Positions 27,352 to 34,516 of a DNA stretch of 64,000 nucleotides are shown in pieces; the stretch's first letter is position 1, and the number at the start of each line of letters is the position of its first letter. Source of the DNA: Sphingobacterium endophyticum (GTDB lineage Bacteria > Bacteroidota > Bacteroidia > Sphingobacteriales > Sphingobacteriaceae); contig NZ_SMMI01000005.1 of NCBI RefSeq assembly GCF_009733535.1, forward strand, positions 62,001-126,000, in the 5' to 3' direction. A model generated the notes under the pieces. That model did no database searches. It was not told where the DNA came from and was given only the letters and a program-made list of their open reading frames with translations. A program made the position numbers and the translations under genes.

Positions 27352-27930
27352 ATGCAAGACAATACTATATTTAAAATTAGTAGTAAAATAAAAGAAATCA
27401 GAAAGAACAAGAGCATTACCATTCAAGAGCTAGCTGATAAAGCCGGAGTAAGCAAAGGTTTAATTTCCCAAATCGAAAACAATAGAACAGTTCCCTCCCT
27501 ATTAGTATTAATTAATATTATTAATTCTTTAGAAGTAGATCTTAATGAATTTTTTGAAGATTTTAAAACTAGTCAGGACCAGGGACCAATATTAGTTCTA
27601 AAAAAAGAAGATTATATAGCTTTTGAAAAAGAACATGCAATTGGATTTTTTTATAAGAGAATTCTGAGCTCTAATATTGATAATTCAACAATAGATATAG
27701 TATTATTAGAACTCGAACCAAATGCTGAACGCCCAATGGTAGAAACTGATGCATTTGAATATAAATATATTATCAGCGGTAAAGTTGATTATCAATTCGA
27801 AGACCAAATAGTAACATTAGAACAAGGTGATTCTATTTTCTTTGACGGTAAACTCTCTCATACTCCTAAAAACAAATATAAAGAGCCTTGCATTATGTTA
27901 ATAGTGTACTTCTTTGATAGAAAAGCATAA
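27352..27930 (+). CDS. XRE-family regulator with C-terminal cupin
   Basis: A 192-residue cytosolic regulator. The helix-turn-helix (about 8-65) has IQELADKAGVSKGLISQIENNRTVPSLLVL, split here as the two helices ELADKAGVS and KGLISQIENNRTVPSL. A short linker leads to a cupin domain (about 110-190) with a glycine-bounded barrel (ISGKVDYQFEDQIVTLEQGDSIFF is its core, with GDSIFFDGKLSH as the second motif). Proteins of this layout sense small molecules through the cupin and control neighbouring catabolic operons. The gene lies between the divergent phosphonate-type operons and ends in its own 18-bp terminator, so it is a single-gene unit. It is the obvious candidate to control both sides; repressor or activator is not decided by the sequence. 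Confidence 0.88.
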   Translation: MQDNTIFKISSKIKEIRKNKSITIQELADKAGVSKGLISQIENNRTVPSLLVLINIINSLEVDLNEFFEDFKTSQDQGPILVLKKEDYIAFEKEHAIGFFYKRILSSNIDNSTIDIVLLELEPNAERPMVETDAFEYKYIISGKVDYQFEDQIVTLEQGDSIFFDGKLSHTPKNKYKEPCIMLIVYFFDRKA

Positions 27931-27950
27931 ACGAAATTTAATTCTCCTTG

Positions 27951-27996
27951 AAATAGGTCTAATAAAACGAATTGGAAAGTTTTATTAGACCTATTT
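27951..27996 (+). terminator. Terminator after XRE-cupin gene
   Basis: An 18-bp perfect stem (AAATAGGTCTAATAAAAC at 27951-27968, complement at 27979-27996) with a 10-base loop lies 20 bases after the regulator stop, and Ts follow. Confidence 0.9.
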
Positions 27997-28054
27997 TTAT
28001 TATATACCCTTCTAATTTAATCTCCTGCTCAATTAAACTAAAATATATATTAGC

Positions 28055-28062
28055 TATATTTG
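28055..28062 (+). promoter_or_regulatory. Possible -7 promoter element for DUF5690 operon
   Basis: TATATTTG matches the Bacteroidota -7 consensus TAnnTTTG and lies 87 bases before the DUF5690 start, just ahead of candidate operator B. No convincing -33 TTTG at the right distance was found, so the call is tentative. Confidence 0.3.
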
Positions 28063-28072
28063 TTTACATATA

Positions 28073-28088
28073 CTTAACAAAAGTTTAG
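28073..28088. promoter_or_regulatory. Candidate operator B before DUF5690 operon
   Basis: CTTAAC-AAAA-GTTTAG is an imperfect inverted repeat similar to site A at 27206-27220. It lies immediately downstream of a possible -7 element (28055-28062), where bound protein would block transcription. Confidence 0.35.
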
Positions 28089-28149
28089 TTTTATGGTAAT
28101 GTTAGAGTTTTACTTTTGGATGTCAAGCTACATCTAAATTTAAACTCAT

Positions 28150-29499
28150 ATGAAGAGCATTCAACAATTAAGAGCAACTTTTGAAAAATGTGATGATAGG
28201 ATTATTACGTTGGTAATTTCTTTAGCAGCCTTTTTATGTTATACGAGTATGTATGCATTTAGAAAGTCTTTCACTGCAGCAAATTTTGACGAGATGGAAC
28301 TCTTTGGAATTCATTTAAAAGTTCTTTTGGTGATTACTCAAATGCTCGGTTACATGCTAAGCAAGTTTTATGGAATTCGCTTTATTTCTGAAATGAACAA
28401 TATGAGTAGAGGAAAAGTTCTAATCACATTAATATGCATTTCATGGTTTGGACTATTAGGATTCGCTATAACTCCAAGTCCTTACAATATATTTTTTATG
28501 TTAATCAATGGTTTTCCGCTAGGAATGATTTGGGGATTAGTCTTTAGCTACCTTGAGGGTAGGAAAAACACAGAATTAATGGGTGCAACAATGGCCGTTA
28601 GTCTTGTATTTGCTTCTGGCCTTGTAAAAACTACAGGCAGATGGTTAATTACTGATTTTGGAATAAACGAATATTGGATGCCCTTTTTAGTAGGATTGAT
28701 TTTTTTTGTACCATTCATTCTCTGCGTTGCTATACTTGAGATTTCACCGAAAGCGAATAATGAAGACCAAAAACTGCGAAATGAGAGAATCCCAATGACT
28801 AAGGATATGCGTAAAAAATTGCTAAGGTCCTTTTTTCCAGGTATAACTTTAACTATAATCATTTACACCTTGCTAACCGTTTTAAGAGATGTTAGAGATA
28901 ATTTTGAAGTGGAAATTTGGCAAATGTTACATCTTAAAGGTGCAGGGATTTTTGCAAAAGTGGATGGAACAATTACAATAATCATCCTAATCATGATCAG
29001 TTTACTTATCTATGTGAAAGACAATACAAAAGCTTTTAAGTTAATCCATTATCAAATTTTGATAGGATTTATAATTATGGGGAGCTCTACCCTTCTCTAT
29101 ACTAATAATACCCTAGATGGATTATCATGGATGATCCTGGTTGGATTAGGATTATATATGGCATATATACCCTATAACGCCATTTTTTTCGAGAGAATGA
29201 TTGCAACATTTCGGATTAAAGGTAATATTGGTTTTATAATGTATCTCGCTGATTCTATTGGATATCTATTCAGTTTCTTAGTATTGATTAATAAAGAATT
29301 AATTCCTTCAGAAGTAAGTTGGGGAGCTTATTTTATTGATCTAGTATTATTTGTGTCTTCAGTTGGTATTTTTTTAGTGATTTTCTCTTTGAGTTACTTT
29401 ATTAGAAAAGGAAAAAAATCTATCTATCCCAAAAACGATTCAACAAATTTAGATAAACAAAATACGGCTATTACAAATTTAAATTTCATAAATAACTAA
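28150..29499 (+). CDS. DUF5690-family MFS-like membrane protein
   Basis: A 449-residue inner-membrane protein with about twelve hydrophobic helices and short loops, which I take for the DUF5690 family, an MFS-like group found in Bacteroidota. SMYAFRKSFTAANF in the first helix region echoes the YxxRK motif of phosphate-linked antiporters, and the loop LVFSYLEGRKNTELMGA is a conserved-looking cytosolic loop. The C-terminal 30 residues are polar and variable. It is 2 bases before the FAD enzyme gene, so the two are translationally linked. The likely job is uptake of the phosphonate or export of a product; the second transporter in the divergent operon (24859) may handle a different form. Family assignment is moderate; transport function is inferred. 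Confidence 0.75.
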   Translation: MKSIQQLRATFEKCDDRIITLVISLAAFLCYTSMYAFRKSFTAANFDEMELFGIHLKVLLVITQMLGYMLSKFYGIRFISEMNNMSRGKVLITLICISWFGLLGFAITPSPYNIFFMLINGFPLGMIWGLVFSYLEGRKNTELMGATMAVSLVFASGLVKTTGRWLITDFGINEYWMPFLVGLIFFVPFILCVAILEISPKANNEDQKLRNERIPMTKDMRKKLLRSFFPGITLTIIIYTLLTVLRDVRDNFEVEIWQMLHLKGAGIFAKVDGTITIIILIMISLLIYVKDNTKAFKLIHYQILIGFIIMGSSTLLYTNNTLDGLSWMILVGLGLYMAYIPYNAIFFERMIATFRIKGNIGFIMYLADSIGYLFSFLVLINKELIPSEVSWGAYFIDLVLFVSSVGIFLVIFSLSYFIRKGKKSIYPKNDSTNLDKQNTAITNLNFINN

Positions 29500-29501
29500 T
29501 A

Positions 29502-30656
29502 ATGGACATAAAAAAAGTGGATTTAATCGTTGTTGGAGGAGGAATTTTAGGAACTTTTCACGCACTCCATGCATTAAAAAAAGGATTAAAGGTTTTACAA
29601 ATTGAAAAAGACAATTTCCCTGTTGGTTCTACGGTAAGAAATTTTGGACAAGTTGTACCTTCTGGAATGGCCGATAGATGGTTTGATTATGCTGTGAAAG
29701 GACTGGAAATTTATCAAGAAATTCAATCTAAAACTGATATTGGAATAAGAAATAATGGATCAATCTACATAGCATCTGATAATGATGAGGTCCAGATCAT
29801 TCATGAATTAAGTCAACATTATCAAACAAAAGCCTATGACCATGAAATATGGACCAAAGAAATGGTCTTAAAAAAATATCCAGATTTAAGATCCGATTAT
29901 ATCAAAGAAGCCATTGTTTTTAAACAAGAACTTAGCGCAGAACCGGAATTCATGGTTCGAAAAATCCATGAGTATTTAGCAAATCAATATCCGAATTTTA
30001 GTCTATTATATGATACAGCCATTATTGGATGCGAAGAAATTGGAGATCAGGTCATTCTACACTCTTCCAGAAATGAAAAATTTATGGCCGATCAAGTCAT
30101 AATTTGCAATGGTTATGAGTTTAAAATTTTATTTAAGGAATTGTTTGATGATAGCGGTTTACAAATCAGTAAGCTTCAAATGATGAAAACCAAACCGCTG
30201 CAAAACATTAAACTGCCAGGAAACATCTTAACCGGTCTCACCATTAGAAGGTACGAGAGTTTCGAAGAATATTGCCCTTCCTTTCATACAATTCAACTTC
30301 CAGAACGTTATCAAGAACTGAAAGCTAATGGCATCCATATTCTATTCAAACAAGGAATAGATGGAAGTATAATTGTTGGTGATTCACACGAATATTCAAA
30401 AGGAAATCAGATTGATGAATTAGGTTTCTCAATCAATTCCCATATAAATCGCTTAATGATTGATGAAGCAAACAGGATTTTACCATTGTCTGAAGATTTA
30501 ATCTCATCAAGTTGGGCAGGATTCTATTCTCAACATAAAAATCAAATTCTAGAAATTGATGTTACCGATAGAATTCATATTCGAACAGGAATTGGAGGGA
30601 AAGGTATGACAGCTAGTGCGGGTTATGCATTAGAAAGCATCAATAAAATTATCTAA
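29502..30656 (+). CDS. FAD-dependent oxidoreductase, phosphonate-associated DAO type
   Basis: A 384-residue cytosolic flavoprotein of the D-amino-acid oxidase/glycine oxidase fold. The dinucleotide motif is VVGGGILGTFHA (10-21), the flavin region includes STVRNFGQVVPSGMA (43-57), and the C-terminal FAD segment is GIGGKGMTASAGYA. The VRNFG block is, from my knowledge of the families, typical of the TIGR03364 group that occurs next to phosphonatase-like hydrolases and is proposed to oxidise an aminophosphonate (such as an N-methyl or hydroxy derivative of aminoethylphosphonate) to an aldehyde. That would supply the substrate of the hydrolase encoded at 24118. The gene ends the rightward operon with a 19-bp hairpin. 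Substrate identity is inferred from context. Confidence 0.87.
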   Translation: MDIKKVDLIVVGGGILGTFHALHALKKGLKVLQIEKDNFPVGSTVRNFGQVVPSGMADRWFDYAVKGLEIYQEIQSKTDIGIRNNGSIYIASDNDEVQIIHELSQHYQTKAYDHEIWTKEMVLKKYPDLRSDYIKEAIVFKQELSAEPEFMVRKIHEYLANQYPNFSLLYDTAIIGCEEIGDQVILHSSRNEKFMADQVIICNGYEFKILFKELFDDSGLQISKLQMMKTKPLQNIKLPGNILTGLTIRRYESFEEYCPSFHTIQLPERYQELKANGIHILFKQGIDGSIIVGDSHEYSKGNQIDELGFSINSHINRLMIDEANRILPLSEDLISSSWAGFYSQHKNQILEIDVTDRIHIRTGIGGKGMTASAGYALESINKII

Positions 30657-30697
30657 ACAAAAAGAGCCTTCAAGTAATTTGAAGGCTCTTTTTGTTT
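30655..30697. terminator. Bidirectional terminator
   Basis: A 19-bp perfect stem (AAACAAAAAGAGCCTTCAA and its complement at 30679-30697) with a 5-base loop overlaps the end of the FAD enzyme stop codon. The convergent cytochrome gene ends at 30705, so it serves both strands. Confidence 0.92.
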
Positions 30698-30704
30698 AGA
30701 TGAA

Positions 30705-32126
30705 TTAATATTTTACAGTATCGCTTTCCAAAAATGGCAACATATAATTACCGGTATCAATCTTGGAATTTGATTTTTGTGAATCAAACTTACCACCTGT
30801 TTGAAATGCATAAATATGTTGTAATGATTTAATACCTTCCAAATGGCTTAGTCCAGATTCTGTAATTTTTGTCCCTACGAGGTTCACATAATTTAATTGC
30901 TTTGCAACACCTAAACTTTCAAGTCCTTTATCGGTAATTTGAGAATATTCCAAATGCAAGCGTATTAGATTTGGCAATGAAGCTATCTTGACCAAGCTAT
31001 TATCAGTAATATTTGTATGGCCTAACTTTAATTGAACAATATTATCCTTAATTTCCATTAATTCATCAATGTCCTTATCGCTAAGTTCCGGATAATTGAT
31101 AGCATTGATTACGACATAATTATTATTATCAGAAATCGGCATAATTTTAATTCCCTTTGCTTGCCAAGCATTAATCTTATTTTCTGGTAATGACGGGGCT
31201 TCAGGGAGATTTGCATATAGCATTTCTACATCACCCTCATCTTCAGCACTTTCTAATTTTTTAAGTATCCCAGCAATTTCCTCAGTTTGGCTGATCTCTT
31301 TCACCTTTTTTTCGAAATCAAGACCTGAATCGATCCACCAAGCAATCAGCTTAATCTGATTTTCAGTAATTGGCGTCCTTCCTTTCGGCGGCATCCGATC
31401 TTCATGACCTTCGGGTAAAATTAATCTTGCATATAATTCACTCTTTTCTTTACTTCCTTTACTTAACAATGAACCCGAATCTCCGCCCTTCAATAAACTT
31501 TCTTGAGAATGTAAAGCAAAGCCACCTTCCTTTTTCTTTTCACCATGGCAGCTTTGACAGCGTGCTTTTAATATTGGATGAATGACTTCTTGATAAACCT
31601 GTGCTTCTTGGACATTTTCCAGAACGGCGATTTCTTCTTCCTCTGCTTTTATGCCTAAGACAGCTTTGATATTTGTTGGCACAGCATCTTTAATATACCC
31701 CTTCCCGTGTGTTAAAGTCCCACCATAATGACCAGTAAATCCAATTAATAATACAATGACCAATAACAATACAAACTTTTGTGATCGAATTTTATTAAAT
31801 CTGGTTGATTTGCCATCCGTTTTGTATAACCAATAAGTAAACAAACTAAATACTGCAACTGCAATTCCCAACCATTGGTGGAAATCTAAAACATCAGTTT
31901 CATAGCCCCCATTTCTAGAAAGAAGGTAACCCGTTATTCCAGCAAATACAGCAGCAATGGAACCAAGCAATAATGAAAAACGAATGGCTTGATTATAATT
32001 CGCATTCTTATTTAATTTCTCACCTAAAGCCATCATAAATGCTAGTACCAACATTCCAATAGGCAAATGGACTAAGATTGGATGAAACCTTCCAATAAAT
32101 GAACCTAACTCTTCTAAAAAAATCAT
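30705..32126 (-). CDS. Membrane cytochrome c-like protein with leucine-rich repeats
   Basis: A 473-residue protein with three parts. The first 140 residues have four hydrophobic segments and match DUF2231-like membrane domains. A PSCyt1-type cytochrome domain follows, with the haem site CQSCH (Cys190, Cys193, His194) and a likely axial Met245 in HEDRMPPKGR. The C-terminal half (about 300-440) has leucine-rich-repeat-like units such as NIVQLKLGHTNITDNSLVK, LIRLHLEYSQITDKGLE and LNYVNLVGTKITESGL. The haem domain should face the periplasm and pass electrons; the repeats may bind partners. Its start overlaps the stop of the TIM-barrel gene by 4 bases, so it is the last gene of the DUF1549-DUF1501 operon. 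This Planctomycetes-like set also occurs in Bacteroidota; its reaction is not known to me. Confidence 0.82.
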   Translation of the reverse strand: MIFLEELGSFIGRFHPILVHLPIGMLVLAFMMALGEKLNKNANYNQAIRFSLLLGSIAAVFAGITGYLLSRNGGYETDVLDFHQWLGIAVAVFSLFTYWLYKTDGKSTRFNKIRSQKFVLLLVIVLLIGFTGHYGGTLTHGKGYIKDAVPTNIKAVLGIKAEEEEIAVLENVQEAQVYQEVIHPILKARCQSCHGEKKKEGGFALHSQESLLKGGDSGSLLSKGSKEKSELYARLILPEGHEDRMPPKGRTPITENQIKLIAWWIDSGLDFEKKVKEISQTEEIAGILKKLESAEDEGDVEMLYANLPEAPSLPENKINAWQAKGIKIMPISDNNNYVVINAINYPELSDKDIDELMEIKDNIVQLKLGHTNITDNSLVKIASLPNLIRLHLEYSQITDKGLESLGVAKQLNYVNLVGTKITESGLSHLEGIKSLQHIYAFQTGGKFDSQKSNSKIDTGNYMLPFLESDTVKY

Positions 32127-33007
32127 AATGATTTATATCTATTCTTCAGGAGGTCCAACATATATTTATTAATTGTCCATTGGTCGGCTACAGGCTGTTG
32201 AGTAAATGGAAGCGTCGGTAAATATCCTGACGGACCAAACTCCATGCACATCGTTAATTGAGTTTTACCTTGCTTTTTATGATTTTCAACTACTTGGTCC
32301 CACCATGCTAAATGCTGATCTAATGTTGATTTCCATTCTGGAGCTGAAGGATCGTTTACCTGGGGAGCTTGAGGTTGGCCAACACGTGTATGTATATGAC
32401 CTGTCCGAGACAATGCTAAATTAACGCTTTCCTTTTGGTCTGCTAATAGTGATTCATGAACAGCACACCAATGTGAAATATCCAATGCAAGGCTCAATTC
32501 AGGTATTTTTTCTAAAAAATCCTTGGTAATGTGGGCAGCAAAACTAAACCTCCCACGATGGGTTTCATGATAGATAGGAATACCAGAACTCTTACTTTTC
32601 TCAGAAGCTATTAAAATCAACTTTTTGTTCTGATCAAAACTATAATACTCTTTTCCTGTATGACAATTAATATAATCGGGCTTAACTTTAATTGCTTCAT
32701 CAAGATTATTACTGAAGCTATTAAAGTATGAACCAAAATCCTGACCACCACCGCCCGAAAGCAGCCCTAATGCAAGATTATATTTTTTTAATGCGGCCAA
32801 CATTTCCTCTCGAGCTTCTCCTCCCGGCAACCAAGTCTCAACACCATCATAACCAGCTTCTTTAACTCTGAAACAAAAGGTATCCCAGCTATCAGTCATG
32901 CCCCAATTTGTACAATAATATTTAATTTTTAAATCTCCTTTTGATTGTGCCATTGATATATTAATCTGGCAAATCAAAAACAATAACAAACTATAAACTA
33001 ATTTCAT
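32123..33007 (-). CDS. Exported sugar phosphate isomerase/epimerase-like TIM barrel
   Basis: A 294-residue protein of the AP-endonuclease-2/xylose-isomerase-like TIM-barrel family, but with a signal peptide (MKLVYSLLLFLICQINISMA, 1-20), so it works outside the cytoplasm. Metal-ligand type residues are visible in YDGVETWLPGG (first strand), HETHRGRFSF, LALDISHWCAVHE, and GHIHTRVG, and the late MCMEFGPSGY. The His, Asp and Glu pattern supports metal binding, as in sugar isomerases and epimerases. It lies between the DUF1501 gene (5 bases upstream) and the membrane cytochrome gene (4-base overlap). The presence of this exported isomerase with haem proteins suggests that a sugar is altered in the periplasm. 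The substrate is unknown. Confidence 0.82.
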   Translation of the reverse strand: MKLVYSLLLFLICQINISMAQSKGDLKIKYYCTNWGMTDSWDTFCFRVKEAGYDGVETWLPGGEAREEMLAALKKYNLALGLLSGGGGQDFGSYFNSFSNNLDEAIKVKPDYINCHTGKEYYSFDQNKKLILIASEKSKSSGIPIYHETHRGRFSFAAHITKDFLEKIPELSLALDISHWCAVHESLLADQKESVNLALSRTGHIHTRVGQPQAPQVNDPSAPEWKSTLDQHLAWWDQVVENHKKQGKTQLTMCMEFGPSGYLPTLPFTQQPVADQWTINKYMLDLLKNRYKSL

Positions 33008-33012
33008 TTTGG

Positions 33013-34515
33013 TTAGATAATATCTTTAATAACTATTCCCTCCACATCTGTTAATCGGAATGGACGACCTTGGAATTCGTAGGTGAATTTTTCATGATCG
33101 AAACCCAATAAATGAAGCATGGTTGCATGAACATCATGAACAGAAGAACGACCGCTTACACCTGTAAAACCTATTTCATCCGTTTCACCATAACTGATTC
33201 CATTTCGGATTCCTCCACCTGCCATCCAAATCGTATACGCATCTGTATGGTGATCACGACCTAAAAATGGCATATCATTGTTGTCGCGATTTTCTTGCAT
33301 CGGCGTTCTTCCAAATTCACCACCCCATACGACAAGCGTCTCATCCAATAAACCTCTTTGCTTAAGATCCATTATTAATGCCGTCATAGGTCGATCTATT
33401 TCCCGACATTTATTTCTAAATCCCAAATCAATAGAATCTGATGGATTCGTGCCATGGCTATCCCAACCCCAATCAAACAATTGAACATATCTCACTCCTT
33501 TCTCAACTAATTTCCGTGCTAATAAACAGTTATTTGCAAACGATTCCTTTCCTGGTTCTGTACCATATAACTCATGTATATATTCTGGCTCGTTGTTGAT
33601 ATCCATTACTTCGGGAACAGCTACCTGCATTTTATATGCCATTTCATACTGTGCAATTCTTGATAATGTTTCAGGATCTTTGAATGTTTCAAATTCTTCC
33701 TTATTCACCGTGTTTATTGCATCAATAGCGTTACGTTTTAAGTCACGATCCATCCCTTCTGGATCTGCGATATAAAGAACCGGATCCCCTTTTGAGCGGC
33801 ATTGCACACCTTGATACACAGAAGGTAAGAAACCACTGCCCCAAACACTTTTTCCTGCATCCGGCGTTTTCCCCCCAGATGTCAATACAACAAAGCCTGG
33901 AAGATTGCTATTCTCAGAGCCAAGCCCATAGGTAACCCATGATCCAATACTCGGACGTCCTAGTCTAGCACTTCCTGTTTGCATAAAAAGCTGCGCAGGA
34001 CCATGATTAAATTGATCCGTATGAACCGCTTTTAAAAAGCTTACCTCATCCACAACTTTAGTAAAATGAGGAAGATGATCAGAAACCCATGCACCACTTT
34101 GACCATATTGATTGAAAGTTGCCTGAGGACCTAACATTTTAGGAACTCCACGAATAAATGCAAAGGTCTTTCCTGCCAATAATGATTCTGGACATGGTTG
34201 ATTGTGTAGTTTATGTAAAGCCGGTTTATAATCAAACAGTTCCAACTGCGACGGTGCTCCTGCCATATGCAAGTATATCACGTTTTTAGCCTTACCAGCA
34301 AAATGAGGACTTCTTGGCGCTAATGGATTCAGTGAATTCAAATCAACACCCTCACCATTCGCTGAAGAACTCGGCCCAATACAATTTGCCATCATACTAC
34401 CTAGTGCAATACTCCCTATTCCTGCAACACATTTCTTTAAAAAATGCCTCCGAGTTTCTGCTTGTAATTGGGTTTGGTAAGCTTCTTTAACTAACTTATC
34501 TAAGTCTTTCATCAC
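33013..34515 (-). CDS. DUF1501 family protein with Tat-type signal
   Basis: A 500-residue protein of the DUF1501 family, which has an alkaline phosphatase/sulfatase-like fold. The N-terminus has TRRHFLKKCVAGIGSIALG (21-39), a good twin-arginine signal, so it is exported folded, possibly with a bound metal. Conserved segments include YLHMAGAPSQLELFDYKP, WGGEFGRTPM, GRDHHTDAYTIWMAGGGI and HDVHATMLHLLGFDH. It lies one base after the DUF1549/DUF1553 gene. These two families are almost always paired in Planctomycetes and in some Bacteroidota, which points to one complex or pathway. The activity has not been established to my knowledge; a role in periplasmic oxidation or hydrolysis of sugars or sulfated compounds is a guess from context. 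Confidence 0.88.
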   Translation of the reverse strand: MMKDLDKLVKEAYQTQLQAETRRHFLKKCVAGIGSIALGSMMANCIGPSSSANGEGVDLNSLNPLAPRSPHFAGKAKNVIYLHMAGAPSQLELFDYKPALHKLHNQPCPESLLAGKTFAFIRGVPKMLGPQATFNQYGQSGAWVSDHLPHFTKVVDEVSFLKAVHTDQFNHGPAQLFMQTGSARLGRPSIGSWVTYGLGSENSNLPGFVVLTSGGKTPDAGKSVWGSGFLPSVYQGVQCRSKGDPVLYIADPEGMDRDLKRNAIDAINTVNKEEFETFKDPETLSRIAQYEMAYKMQVAVPEVMDINNEPEYIHELYGTEPGKESFANNCLLARKLVEKGVRYVQLFDWGWDSHGTNPSDSIDLGFRNKCREIDRPMTALIMDLKQRGLLDETLVVWGGEFGRTPMQENRDNNDMPFLGRDHHTDAYTIWMAGGGIRNGISYGETDEIGFTGVSGRSSVHDVHATMLHLLGFDHEKFTYEFQGRPFRLTDVEGIVIKDII

Positions 34516-34516
34516 C

